A DNA stretch of 64,000 nucleotides from Hippopus hippopus (taxonomy: Eukaryota > Mollusca > Bivalvia > Cardiida > Cardiidae). Position numbers and translations under genes: made by a program. Below are positions 27,790-38,653 of this stretch, piece after piece. The DNA lies in contig OX328103.1 in the NCBI GenBank assembly GCA_946811185.2, forward strand, positions 30,932,266 through 30,996,265, given 5' to 3'. The stretch's first letter is position 1, and each line of letters starts with the position of its first letter. Under the pieces are notes generated by a model. The model worked only from the letters and a program-made list of their open reading frames with translations. It searched no databases and was not told the origin of the DNA.

Positions 27790-28249
27790 TATATACTAGC
27801 GGAAAAAAGTTCCTGTGCATTTTATAATATGCTACACAATAGACTTCTGTAGGTGAGCAGCACCCAAACCATTATATAAAATTGACCTCAAATATAGACT
27901 ATAGAACGACGTCGCCGGCGTCTTCCTAACCAACCGTGCTTTAACTGGAAAAAGACCTGTCTCAGATATGGACTGCTATTGCACAGGCTACACTGACAAA
28001 CTTGGTGCGATTCATGCAAAATCAGTAGGTAGAATGCATGGCAACAAAGGGCGGTCACACAAGACACTGGATTGTACATTTGACGGGCTGTAATGCCTGC
28101 GGAAGTTTTTGTAGCGGCAAATTTGCTTTATTATCAAATTGCTAAAGCCTAAATACTTACTTCATTTCGATAGATTGACACCAACCCCCTTTCTAATTCA
28201 GTCATTTGCGACATAGTAATGCACAGGAACTATTTTCCGCTAGTATATT
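27790..28249 (+). mobile_element. Internally deleted Tc1/mariner element
   Basis: Inverted ends of about 30 bp: tactagcggaaaaaagttcc at 27795-27814 matches the complement of 28226-28245, with one or two mismatches, flanked by TA-rich sequence. It contains the tail of a transposase gene (next entry). Length about 460 bp against about 1.6 kb for an intact element. Confidence 0.8.
27904..28071 (+). pseudogene. Tc1-like transposase, C-terminal remnant
   Basis: Two plus-strand frames resemble the end of Tc1-family transposases: first ERRRRRLPNQP, then after a frameshift SQIWTAIAQATLTNLV, and after an in-frame TAG the signature KGGHTR at about 28047-28064. In the family this tail follows the third catalytic Asp of the DDE/D domain; the catalytic part is deleted here. 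Frameshift, stop and missing body make it non-functional. Confidence 0.75.
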
Positions 28250-28648
28250 TTTTCAATTCTTGAATGTATCTTAATGTGTACTTTTAGCCATCTCTTTAAT
28301 AATAATATTTCTTAAATTGCATTGAAGTTGCCTGAAAATTCAAAAGCACTACAAGAAGTCAATTTAAGTATTCCACTTTTACAAAATAAGACCTGGACAC
28401 AGAGTCACTCAATAGGATTAGATGAGATGGGAGAAAACGAAATGGGAAAAATTATCCTTTCTATATACAGTTACTTTCGGATTGAATACGTAGATATGAA
28501 GACCCTGGTGACAGATAATGTCTCGATGAGCAGGAGGGTCAATAGGTCAACGAGACATTTTCAGTTTTATTGAAAAAGTTGAAGAATGTGATAGAGGTCA
28601 ACCTTGATAAACTGTGACTGTAGTGATGAAACCCTTATAATCAATATT

Positions 28649-28880
28649 TTAACTCTTTACCAAATGACAAAATTCTGGACTTCACCAAACTGAAAGCATC
28701 TACAGACGACAAAAACAAAAGAGGCCCTTAAGTAGATTTCTGCCTTTGAAACAGTAGAAAACGTTGTGGAAAAAAGAGAAAATGCTGGTTACCAGCATTT
28801 TCTCCTTTTCCCACAATGTTTTCAAAAGATCCCTTCTGCAGCGTCGCTAAAACACGGGATTTTGTGGTACATGTAATGGT
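28649..28880 (+). repeat. Family-1 MITE plus a trailing arm
   Basis: ttaactctttaccaaat opens it and the hairpin lies at 28764-28821. After the right arm a second left arm starts (tctttatcagatgacaaaattttagac, to 28913). Confidence 0.75.
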
Positions 28881-29069
28881 CAAGTCTTTATCAGATGACA
28901 AAATTTTAGACTTGCTTATTTATTTCTTTCGTTGAATTAGTCTTTAGTGCATTTGCCCCACTTATATCGATAATTTCCACTTTTTCTGCAAGTTTATGGG
29001 ATACTTGTCCCTTCTCAGAATTGTCCTTGGCAGAAAAAAATGTAACAATAGGCCTACTATACGGTGTAC

Positions 29070-29385
29070 TTGTCTGTTTCGTGTTTAAAGCCGTTTCCAA
29101 CTTTATTTCAGTTATATCACAGCGACCAGTGCACCTATCAGTGCATTCTTGGAGGTTTTTTTTTTTCTACCAGTAATTTGCATAATATTCACTTTCCAAG
29201 CCACTGTCTGCTTTTCCGCATAACTATCGTCTGAGCAATGATCAGTGGTGAGAAAGGAATGAATCCTGTCGCAATGACTATCATTAAACCTCGGAAAGAA
29301 ATTGGCCGAGCTTGGGATTCGAACCAGCGACCCCAACGGTGTACTAGTCAAACGACCGTTTATTCCACAATATTTGGTTCTTCCC
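29070..29385 (-). mobile_element. tRNA-derived SINE, minus orientation
   Basis: The complement of the SINE tail (aaagccgtttccaac, ttatttcagttatatcac) is at 29083-29120 and a reversed box B (gggattcgaacc) at 29313-29324. A T-run interrupts it at 29157-29166. Confidence 0.7.
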
Positions 29386-29464
29386 AAAACCATAGAATGA
29401 TTCAGTACATTTCTAAAGTAGTCTTACGGTTTAATCTTGGCCTAGTCAAATCATACGTTATTTA

Positions 29465-29469
29465 TAAAT

Positions 29470-29504
<35 letters not shown>

Positions 29505-29510
29505 TTTGTT
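29465..29510. repeat. (TTTA)n microsatellite
   Basis: About eleven ttta units. Confidence 0.9.
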
Positions 29511-29523
29511 CCTTAAATCATTT

Positions 29524-29602
29524 TTGAGGGGGTAGTGTAGATTAAGATCAGCGTATACATACGTGCGGTCTGATCTCGACCAACACACTCGGCATCTATA
29601 TA
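29524..29602. repeat. Family-2 fragment
   Basis: gtagtgtagattaagatc through gcggtctgatctcgacc. Confidence 0.55.
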
Positions 29603-29899
29603 CATGTACATAAATTTTATGGTTACAGTCAAACAATGCCCAACGAAGGCAAAAAACCCTAAATAATATCTATTTTTGTGACGGTAAGGAATATGCGTCA
29701 AGACTTTGGGTTTACTGATTATGTCATTCAATCCTATCAACTATAGGATAACTCGAAACAATATAGAGATAGATCTGTATACATCACACTCTGATAGGCC
29801 AGGTGAAATGCAACCCTTAATCAGACAAGTAAACAAAGGTAGGCCATTTGCAGTCTACCAGAAAAGACTCTTTGAATTGCCATTCGGGACCTACTTTTG

Positions 29900-29990
29900 G
29901 CCAGAATGTCGCAGCATATCCAACAGTGTAGATCTAAGATCATACTGCAATTTTTGTGCATTATGTCTTGTTTTACACTGGCCATAAAAG
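29900..29990. repeat. Family-2 fragment, diverged
   Basis: agtgtagatctaagatcatactgc with a decayed right stem. Confidence 0.45.
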
Positions 29991-30021
29991 CCATAGGTAT
30001 GATAATAACTCGAATTAACAT

Positions 30022-30237
30022 TGTGCTTGAGTTACCAACTGCTAAATATATAAAAGGAAAATGTCCAATCAAAATAAAAAAAACAAATATTACGATTTCA
30101 AAGTTGATTTCACCGTAAAGAAAATATCGCAGCGGACAGCGTAGATCAAGATCAGACTGCACAAATCGTGCAGTCTGATCTTGATCTACATTGTTCGCAA
30201 AAGGCCCTCGAGTCGCGTATAGCAGCCTATGGGTTAA
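30022..30237. repeat. Family-2 MITE
   Basis: The central palindrome at 30126-30200 is nearly perfect (gatcaagatcagactgcac and its complement), with the right arm gtcgcgtatagcagcctatgggttaa. Confidence 0.75.
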
Positions 30238-30409
30238 AGTCAGACCGCGGTCATCTCATGCAATACTAACAAACCTTAGGTCATGATGAAACCGTTTTCT
30301 AAACTGCGTGCAAGAAATTTCATGCGAGTTTGCTGCGTGTGGGTGAGGTTGTGGCGTGTAGATACTAAGACTGAGACAGAGACAGAGAAAGCGAATAAAT
30401 TGACTGCCT

Positions 30410-30545
30410 TATTGTACGGTGTTTAACGCCGTTTCCAACATTATTTCAGTTATATAGCGGCGGCCAGTGCACCTATCAATGCTTTCCTGGAGTTTCTTTT
30501 ACCAGTACAGTACTGTACTCCGCACAATATTCTTTTAAAGCCACT
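30410..30545 (-). mobile_element. SINE 3' fragment
   Basis: acggtgtttaacgccg and ttatttcagttatatagcgg are the complement of the SINE tail. Confidence 0.6.
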
Positions 30546-31059
30546 GGCTGGTTTCCAGCATAACCATTTTCGAAACAAGAAAGAAAATTAAATGAAGAGA
30601 TAGAGATTCAGAGAAAGAGAGAGAGACACACAGAGCGAGGGATAGAATAAGACAGTAAGAGATCGAGAGATTAAAATAAGTTAGAGAAAGAAAAAGACAG
30701 AGAGCGAGGGAGAGAATTAGACAGACAGACAGAACAATGCAAAGAGCACAAAGAAACATTAGCGTACGTGTTTTATTTCTATTCAAAAGCAGCACGAAAA
30801 ACAAGCCTTGTTACACGATTTCTGTACTTACATCTTTGTATATCTACATCCTTGTCTCAACTACTTGAAGTATTTTTTGGTGTTTACCTGCGGTCTCTAT
30901 ACACCGCCCATATATAACTTTTTCACCCTTCTTCGCCCTTTGGCCAACTTATACGCAGAATAACTCGACCTAATACAGATGACGAGAGAACACTGAATGG
31001 TGAAATATTTGAAGTCAGGGGCGATGTCTCTTACAAACAATTTGTCAGTTATTGCAGGA

Positions 31060-31150
31060 AAGGGAACCATTCGTGGCAATAAAAAATTGCCCTTTTTTCC
31101 CACAACGTTTTCAAAAGCTACCCCATGCAGGGATGTACATGTAAGGATTT
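31060..31150. repeat. Family-1-related hairpin, variant loop
   Basis: ggcaataaaaaattgcc sits inside a stem ending cccacaacgttttcaaaag, with a family-1-like right arm. Confidence 0.5.
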
Positions 31151-31175
31151 GTATTGGTGTGATTAATAATTTAAC

Positions 31176-31290
31176 ACTTAACCCATAAAGCACCCTTCAC
31201 GACTATAATTGCCTTTGCAGCCAATGTAGATCAAAATCAGACGCAGTCTAACCTTTGATCCACACTGTGAGTGTCCGCTTTGCCTGGACA
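31176..31290. repeat. Family-2 fragment
   Basis: The arm ttaacccataaagcacc followed by a shortened palindrome around atcagacgcagtctaac. Confidence 0.5.
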
Positions 31291-31378
31291 TTCTGGACAA
31301 GGGCAACCATGAAATTGCTCGTCATGTCTTCTTTCTAGAACGAAAACGCCCTTTTTTGGTTACTCGGCGCTCTGAGGC

Positions 31379-31596
31379 TTAACCTTTAAGGATGCTGAAA
31401 GCGACTTACAGACCGTTGGCGGACAGTGTAGATCAAGATTAGACTGCACGGAACGTGCAGTCTGATCTTGAATCTACACTGTCCGATAAAGATTTTTTTT
31501 CTCCAAAAAATAAGTTGGAAATACATGTAGCAACATTTGGATTTTTACTATCGGCTTGAAAGTTTCGTTTAACTTATTAAGTAGGTTAAGGGTTAA
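31379..31596. repeat. Family-2 MITE, complete
   Basis: ttaacctttaaggatgc to gtaggttaagggttaa. The centre (31432-31485) is an almost exact palindrome. Confidence 0.8.
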
Positions 31597-31609
31597 ACCA
31601 TTACATAAT

Positions 31610-31700
31610 GGAAGCTTTAGGGAACGACATAGATAAAGATCAGACTACACAGAAGTGCTGTCTGATCTTCGATCTACACTGTCCGTTAGTTTTGGCTAAA
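31610..31700. repeat. Family-2 fragment
   Basis: gatcagactacacagaagtgctgtctgatc core without intact arms, adjoining the previous copy. Confidence 0.6.
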
Positions 31701-31784
31701 AAAAACGACCTAAATGATCTTTATTTTGCTGTGCAACTGTACTTTCAGACGTAGTGAAAGAAACTATAGCAATCATCCAAAAGT

Positions 31785-31850
31785 CCACTAGCCGCCGTGG
31801 TATTACTTGAACGATGTTGAAAACACCGGTAAACCACAGACTTTTTCTTT
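31785..31850 (+). mobile_element. SINE 3' fragment
   Basis: acttgaacgatgttgaaaac and ggtaaaccac resemble the SINE tail. Confidence 0.45.
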
Positions 31851-31999
31851 TGTATAAAACGGACCTAGATCAGACTGCACGTTGGGGATAAGTACAGTAT
31901 AAGGTCACCGTCATAATTTATGACTGAGAGATGTTGAAAATTGGATTGAAACACTTACATCATACCAACATACGAACTAAGCACGGCCTTTGGTGTTCT

Positions 32000-32072
32000 T
32001 ATAAAAGGACAATTTAGATCAATATCAGACTGCACAGAACGTATAGTCTGATCTTTGATATAGACTGTCCAA
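32000..32072. repeat. Family-2 core fragment
   Basis: aatatcagactgcacagaacgtatagtctgatc. Confidence 0.55.
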
Positions 32073-32105
32073 TATTTGTGATACATTCTGGCCCCCAAAA
32101 AACCT

Positions 32106-32335
32106 TTAATCCTTTACCACACAATCCCGAGTTTGACGACCCCCAAGGGGAAAGACTTTTGAAAACAATGTGGGAAAAGGAGAAAATGCTGGTAACCAGC
32201 ATTTTCTACTTTTCCCCCACAATGTTTTTTACCCTACCAAACACAAGTTCCATCAGCTGAGCCACATTCAAATTGTCGTCTGCAAATGCTTTCAGTTTGG
32301 ACGAGTGCAAAATTTTGTCGTTTTGTAAAGAGTCA
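32106..32335 (-). repeat. Family-1 MITE, complete
   Basis: ttaatcctttaccacac to gttttgtaaagagtcaa; hairpin 32171-32222. Confidence 0.8.
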
Positions 32336-32400
32336 ACTTGCAATATCTGAATTTTTTACTGACTGAAAATATCTATCTCGTCTCGTCTAAAAAAGGCTAA

Positions 32401-32680
32401 CTTATCACTAGACGACAGTATTGTCTGCCTTTCCGAATGAAAAACATTGGCAGACGACAAATCAATTGATGCACAAATCACCGGATTGATATTTAAAACG
32501 ACGAGAAAACATTATGGGAAAAGGAGAAACGCTGGTTACCAGTATTTTCTGAAATTTTCCTTAGTGCTTTCAGAGGCCTACTTTCTCAGGGTCGTGAAAA
32601 CACATGACTATTTGGTTAAGGACTCTGTGGGATAAGATTAGAGGTAAAATCGTAATACTTGTAGAAATCCTAGCAGAAAA
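32401..32680 (+). repeat. Family-1 MITE in a duplicated block (copy 1)
   Basis: A family-1 copy with the hairpin ggagaaacgctggttacc plus 55 bp of non-MITE flank (gggataagat, aaatcctagcag). The same MITE and flank recur at 32902-33126. Confidence 0.7.
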
Positions 32681-32691
32681 AAAGTGTAAAC

Positions 32692-32901
32692 CTTAGGCTG
32701 CTTAGCGAGACTCAAGGACCTTTTTGCGGAAAGTGTAGATCAAGATCAGACTGCACAGAACGTGCAGTCTGATCTTGGAACTACACTGCCCGATAAGAAG
32801 ATATTTTTCTAAGAAAAAAAAAAGTAGGAAAAAGCATTATTCCGGATTTATAATTCTGGCTTGAAAATTTCATTTAATTTGTTTAGCAGAATAAGGGTTA
32901 A
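32692..32901. repeat. Family-2 MITE between the two duplicated blocks
   Basis: ttaggctgcttagcgag to gcagaataagggttaa; perfect central stem at 32741-32793. Confidence 0.8.
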
Positions 32902-33126
32902 AAGCATTTGCAGACGACAAACCAAATGATGCATAAATGATCAGATTTATATTTAAAATGATAAGAAAACATTATGGAAAATGAAGAAACGCTGGTTACC
33001 AAATTTTCCATAATGTTTTCAGATGCCTACTTTCTCAGGGTCGTGAAAACACATGACTATTTGGTAAAGGATTCTGTGGGATAAGATAAGAGGTAAAATC
33101 GTAATATTTGTAGAAATCCTAGCAGA
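32902..33126 (+). repeat. Family-1 MITE in a duplicated block (copy 2)
   Basis: Second copy of the 32445-32680 block, including the non-MITE flank. The left part of the family-1 arm is replaced by the family-2 end, and one hairpin arm is deleted. Confidence 0.7.
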
Positions 33127-33312
33127 CATAAGTTTGTTTCGTACACACTCCTTGACCAGAGAGTGTTTTATCCCAAGCTGATCACCTCATGCGACGACCT
33201 TCTTTTGCGACTTAAATCAGATCGATTTTGTAAACAGAGGCAGTAGGAGAGATTGCTCGTAACGAGCGATTTCTTCTGTTGCCACAATCTTTTCACGTGT
33301 ACTTTCTTCATT

Positions 33313-33408
33313 AAACTTTTACCAAATAATCGTGCGCTCTAACAAACCTAAAGAAGAAAAAGCCCTTTTCAAAAAAAAATGTAGAAAAAGGGAAAAATAC
33401 TGGTTACC

Positions 33409-33471
<63 letters not shown>

Positions 33472-33540
33472 CACCCGTATTTTCGTCCTTTCAAAGATAA
33501 ATTCGATCTATTGGGCCACCTTCGAACTGGCTCTCGTAAG
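33313..33540 (-). repeat. Family-1 MITE with (CT)n expanded in the hairpin
   Basis: ttaaacttttaccaaat opens it. The left stem reaches tactggttaccagc and then passes into about 57 bases of CT (33411-33469) where the other stem should be; the distal arm tcaaagataaattcgatc follows. Confidence 0.75.
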
Positions 33541-33868
33541 CTTGTGAGAAAATTAATTTGAACTTTGGATTTCATCGCGTTTACTTTTTTATTCTGAAAT
33601 GAACTTTCGACATAAAGTGTAGATATTGCACAGGCGTACTAACCATATCTAATCTAATAGGAATTTTGTTGAAATTGCTGTTGTAAATTAACCTATCGCT
33701 GTGCACCTTCTCCCACCTTCTGTTTTTTTGGACAGAAGTCTATATTCGGGGCGGTGAATGCTGGACTAGTAAAGTAATTAATTCGGAAATAATACGCTAG
33801 TAAAAGTCGAGACAAGGTTAATATTACCCCCCTCCCGAAAACAAGTTATGTGGCCCGCAATCAACATC

Positions 33869-34042
33869 TTAAACTCTTTATTTAGACTAGTTTAAACTGA
33901 AAGCAAATTTGAAATTTGTCTTTGGAAGGGTAGAAAACATTCTGGGAAAAGGAGACCAGCATTTTCTCCTTTTCCCATGATGTTTTCAAAAGCCTTCTTC
34001 CTCAATGTCGTTAAAACTCAGGATTGTGTGGGAGAATGTTAA
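33869..34042 (+). repeat. Family-1 MITE, short loop
   Basis: aaaaggagaccagcattttctcc shows a deletion of one half of the turn. Both TTAA ends are present. Confidence 0.7.
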
Positions 34043-34420
34043 ATAAATACAGAAATGAACAAAATGTCAATAGAAAGTAAATACGTAATGATATGTCTAC
34101 CTTTTAAAATCTTCAGCACACGAATATCCAGAAAAAATCCTACAGAACACGTAGTTATTTCCTTTTGCGAAGGTTTTCAAAATATGTTTGATGTTATCTT
34201 CAAAATCTTCATACACTAGTAAATATTAGAAAAATCACACGGTAAATAGTTAACTATAAATAGATAATTTTCCTTCTTTCAGTTTAACAAACTTATCAAA
34301 ATGTTATCTTCATCTAAATCCAGACGATGTATCGAATATCGACACCAAAACTATTTCCGCCAGTGATTTCATGCTGACCTAGCCCCCTAGTGTAAAGTCA
34401 GGCGATGTACCTGAGTGAAC

Positions 34421-34653
34421 ACTTTACCACACGATCCCGGATTTTAATGATCCCTTGGGAAAAGCATTTTTTTTTTTAAACTTTGTGAAAAAAGGAGAAA
34501 ATGCTGATGATCAGCATTTTCTCCTTTTCCCACAATGTTTTATATACTCTTTCAAAGGGAAGTCCTATTATTTGAGACACATTTAACTTATCGTCTGCAA
34601 GTGCTTTCAATTTGGGCACGAGCGTAAAATTTTGTCGTTTGGTTAAGAGTTAA
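34421..34653 (-). repeat. Family-1 MITE
   Basis: cactttaccacacgatccc to gtttggttaagagttaa; hairpin 34490-34541. Confidence 0.8.
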
Positions 34654-34851
34654 CGCTGTACCACAAGACAAAAATTTTTTACTCGTACATATTCAAATGT
34701 GACTTACCTGATTGGATTTGTCTTTGAAAGCCTTTGAAGTTTTAGAAAATACCGTGAAAAAAGGAAAAAAAAAACCCTGCTGACCAGTAGATGATTTTAA
34801 CGGATTTCTTCATCAAGGTCTTTAAACACGTGATCGATTGGCAAAGAGTTC
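34650..34851 (+). repeat. Family-1 MITE, hairpin decayed
   Basis: It shares the TTAA at 34650-34653. The arm ccacaagacaaaaattt is followed by a broken core (gctgaccagtagatg). Confidence 0.6.
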
Positions 34852-35096
34852 AACTGATGGTAATCAATTTTGTATGCAAGGTACATCCATTACAGAATAA
34901 CACCAATCAAAAACTAATTCAAACTAGGAAATTGAGTTACATTTAAAAGGAAAGGAACTATTTTTTTTTATTGGAATTGAAGATAATAATTATGAAAAGA
35001 AATTATTACCTGTAACAAGCAGTTACTCCTTTTTCTTCAATATTTTACAAAGCTGTAAACTGGAGGGGTGTAAAATTGTATTTAAGCGGTGAGTGG

Positions 35097-35235
35097 TTAA
35101 CCCTGAATAGCGCCATAGTCCAAAATAGGGGCTTTTGCGGACGATAGAGATGCAAGATCAGACTACACAGAACGTGCAGTCTGATCTTGCATCTATACCG
35201 TCCTCTTGTTTAGTCAAGCCTAATAGTTTAGAGTT
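35097..35235. repeat. Family-2 MITE, one side truncated
   Basis: ttaaccctgaatagcgcc arm and a strong stem at 35143-35204 (tgcaagatcagactacac). Confidence 0.7.
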
Positions 35236-35307
35236 TTTCTGGGTGTCAGTTGATTGTATTGTCAGCCCTAAAAAAGGTCGAGTTTATAGTATTTGGCGCT
35301 GAAAAAG

Positions 35308-35512
35308 TCAACCCTTTAGCAAGCAATCCCTGAGGATGAAGACTTTTGAAAACATTGTGGGAAAAGGAGAAAACCAGCATTTCCTCCTTTTCCTACAATA
35401 TTTTCTACCCTTTCAGAGACAAATCTCGTTACTTAAGCCATGTTTAATTTATCGTCTGCTACAACTTTGAATTTGGACTGCTTTGAAATTTTGTCGTTTG
35501 GTAAAGAGTTAA
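35308..35512 (-). repeat. Family-1 MITE
   Basis: aaccctttagcaagcaatcc to gtttggtaaagagttaa; short loop (ggagaaaaccagc). Confidence 0.75.
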
Positions 35513-35796
35513 ACATCCCACGTACGTCTAGCTATATTTAGGCGTATGTATACATCTAGCCTTTTATATATTCATTCTTCTACAACTAAATAAATAGAGA
35601 AAAGGTTTGCTTTCAGCGATAGTTTAAAATCCAAGTAATTCAGTTTAAATGTTTATTTTGGGTCTGGTTACCTCGGTATATTGGATAGTTTAGATCCAAG
35701 GTCTGAGAAATGTCTGATCTTCATCTTCAATGTCCTGAAATACATCTGCTCTTGCTCGGAGCTAAAGAGTAAGGATTCACTCCTCTCTCTAACCTT

Positions 35797-36018
35797 TTAA
35801 CATACGACCAAAATTTTAGACTTGTCCAAATTGAAAGCATTTGCAGACGACAAATCGAATATGACTCAATTGATGATATTTGTCTTTGGATGGCCAAAAA
35901 ACATTGTGGGAAAAGGAGAAAATGCTGGTTACCAGCATTTTCTCTTTTTCCCACAATGTTTTCAACAGGCTTTTTCCTCATGGTCGTTCAAAGGCAGGAT
36001 TGTGTGGTATGGAGTTAA
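35797..36018 (+). repeat. Family-1 MITE, complete
   Basis: ttaacatacgaccaaaat to gtggtatggagttaa with a perfect hairpin at 35904-35957. A good family reference copy. Confidence 0.85.
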
Positions 36019-36220
36019 CATGTAGGTGGATTACTGTAAACATGTAAAAAAAAAAATAGGCCAAAAATAAAATGTATACATGACGTTATAGTCTTATCAA
36101 CTCATGTTTCGGACAACACAGTGACAAGTCGAGAAATTGCGTGCTCTGGGCAATTTTTCTACTTTCCACAGTGTTTTCTAAATACATCATTTAATACGTG
36201 TCAAAATATGTATAAATGCA

Positions 36221-36475
36221 TTAATTTTTTACCAGACTACAAAATTTTAGACTGATCGATACTGAAAGCATTTGCAGACGACAAGTTGAATACGGCTTAA
36301 ATGGATAGTAAACACTGTGGGCGGAAGAAAGGGGAAAACTGGTTATCAGTATTTTCCCCTTTTCCCACAGTGTTTCGCTCTCTCTTTCTCTCTCTCTCTC
36401 TCGCTCTCTCTCTCTCTCAGTGTGTTTTAAATCCTCTTTCATTTAAAACACGGGCTTATTTTGGTAAAGGATTGA
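36221..36475 (+). repeat. Family-1 MITE with (CT)n insertion
   Basis: The hairpin ggggaaaactggttatcagtattttcccc is followed by a CT-rich stretch (36376-36420), then the right arm tttaaaacacgggc. Confidence 0.7.
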
Positions 36476-36706
36476 AAATAGGGTATGAAATCACTGATAT
36501 GGAATGTAGGCACAGGCCAGTGAGCATACTGACGTCATACACAGGTTGACATCTTCCCTCAAACCCTCGCCTTTTTTACGTTACCGCCTACTGGTATATT
36601 GATGCGTCTTGCAGTAGACCTCTTAAAATATTGTGGCAAAAGGAAAAATTGCTCTTTTATTTTTGTTCCTCGAAGTTTGCACGTGCTTACGTGTATTCAT
36701 GAAACC

Positions 36707-36899
36707 TTAACCCTTTACCACACCATCCCGAGCTTTAACGACTCTGACAGAGAAACCTTTTGAAATTATTGTGGGAAAAGGAGAACCAGCATTTTCTCCT
36801 TTTCCCACAATGTTTTCTTACCCGTCATAGACAAGCTCCGTCATTTAAGTCAGGTTTAAATTGTCGTCTGCCATTTTATGTATGAGAGAAAAAGAGTTG
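36707..36899 (-). repeat. Family-1 MITE, short loop
   Basis: ttaaccctttaccacac opens it; ggagaaccagcattttctcc core. Confidence 0.7.
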
Positions 36900-37040
36900 A
36901 GCTATTCAGAAACAATTCATTGGAATGCTATACACATATTTACTTAGTAAACAAGACAAGACAAATAACTTTAAAGCTATACCTTATACCAACGCTTCTC
37001 GTCGTAAAATACTAAAGGTACTTACATAAATCCACACTAA

Positions 37041-37243
37041 CTCAGAGCCAAACAATCCCGAGTTTGAACGACCTTGAGGAATGAGGATTTAAAAATGTTG
37101 TGAGAAAAGGAGAAAATGCTGGTAACCAGCATTTTCTCCTTTTCCCACAACGGTCTCTACCCTTTCAAGGGCAGACCCCCACCATTTGTGCTACTTTTAT
37201 ATTGTCATCTGCAAAATTCTTTCAATATGGGCAAGTATAAAAT
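37041..37243 (-). repeat. Family-1 MITE, ends eroded
   Basis: Perfect hairpin at 37103-37150; agccaaacaatcccgag start. Confidence 0.7.
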
Positions 37244-37361
37244 TATTTTAAAAAGTTACTTTCCGATAAACTTATCGAAATCTCGCAGTTTTTTTATTTT
37301 CTATTATTATTATTATTTTGCTCCCTCAGAGCCAATGACATGAGTTTGACGGGACAAGAGT

Positions 37362-37575
37362 TTAACCCTTAACCTGCTCAATAAGTGAAATGTAACTTTC
37401 AAGCCAATAGTTAAAAGCCCAAATTTTGCTATTTCAAAGGTATTTTTTCCGCGGAAAATATCTCCTTATCGGACAGTGTAGATCTAAGATCAGACTGCAC
37501 AGACTGTGCAGTCTGATCTTGAACTACATTGTCCGCAAAAGGTTCTTGAGCTGTGCATAGCAGCCTAAGCTTTAA
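37362..37575. repeat. Family-2 MITE, complete
   Basis: ttaacccttaacctgctc to gcagcctaagctttaa; central stem 37476-37532. Confidence 0.85.
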
Positions 37576-37579
37576 TAAC

Positions 37580-38195
37580 AAACAGATTTGGAAGGAGTAC
37601 AGTTTAAACAAGTTAAAGAATGATAATAACAAAATGTCAAATTCCGTTCATCCTTTTCAATATTCATACAGTTCTGTCGGTTTACATCTAAAAATAAGAA
37701 AACACCAATAATCAAGCTGATTACCAAAACACCTGGAAATAGAATCATCCACTTTTCGTATTCATAAAAATATCGACTTACAGCTTAAAAAATGTAATCT
37801 GTAATAAATAATAGATACTAATACACAATGCATGTATCAATATACTGATTTATAACCCCGCCCCATTTCTTTTTTAAGTGTTCATAAAAATATACATCAA
37901 TAAATATATGATAAAAAAGGAAAATTTATAAAAAATGATATTAATAATACACAATACATTGTAGTTAAAAATCGATAACTGATTGTTCAATAAGGTGTGA
38001 ATGGTTATTTTCACTGCTTCCAACAGTACTGCAATTTTATCACAAAGACAGGTCACTGATTCACGTCTTTCTGGGTTGTACCTGTGATAGGATTGGGCCC
38101 CGTAGTACCTTGCACAGGGAGAGTCTCAGTCTCTTGAACGTTATGAGCATTTCTAAGAGTATTTCTCAGGAACTTGTGACAATATTAGAGCAAGG
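37580..38195. other. Spacer downstream of the AAA paralogue
   Basis: Very AT-rich sequence 3' of the stop at 38200; expected to include its 3' UTR. No polyadenylation signal can be fixed with confidence. Confidence 0.4.
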
Positions 38196-38199
38196 GTAA

Positions 38200-38576
38200 C
38201 TATTCTTTATCACTCCCTTCTATGTACGGACCAAACTCTCGAGTGAATTCATCTATTTTTGCGAGATACTCATCCGTAACTGTTGGTTTTGACTTGGTCA
38301 AGGCTTCTAGCATCATATCCTGAAAATAAAATTGATAAAATAATCTCACTTGTATTTCTGTAAATATAATACTAGTATATTGTTCAAACAACAATGGCAA
38401 ATAAGCCCATTTAAACCAGTTTAAGTAACGATGTCACACTGAGAGAAATTCCACAGAAATGACCGAATTATGTTAACATGCCTTGTCAGCGAGTAAACAG
38501 TAGTAATGGGCACTTGTCTGCCTTTCTGTCTGTATGTCTACCTGCCTCCTGCGTCTGTCTCTGTCTCTGTATGAAC

Positions 38577-38653
<77 letters not shown>

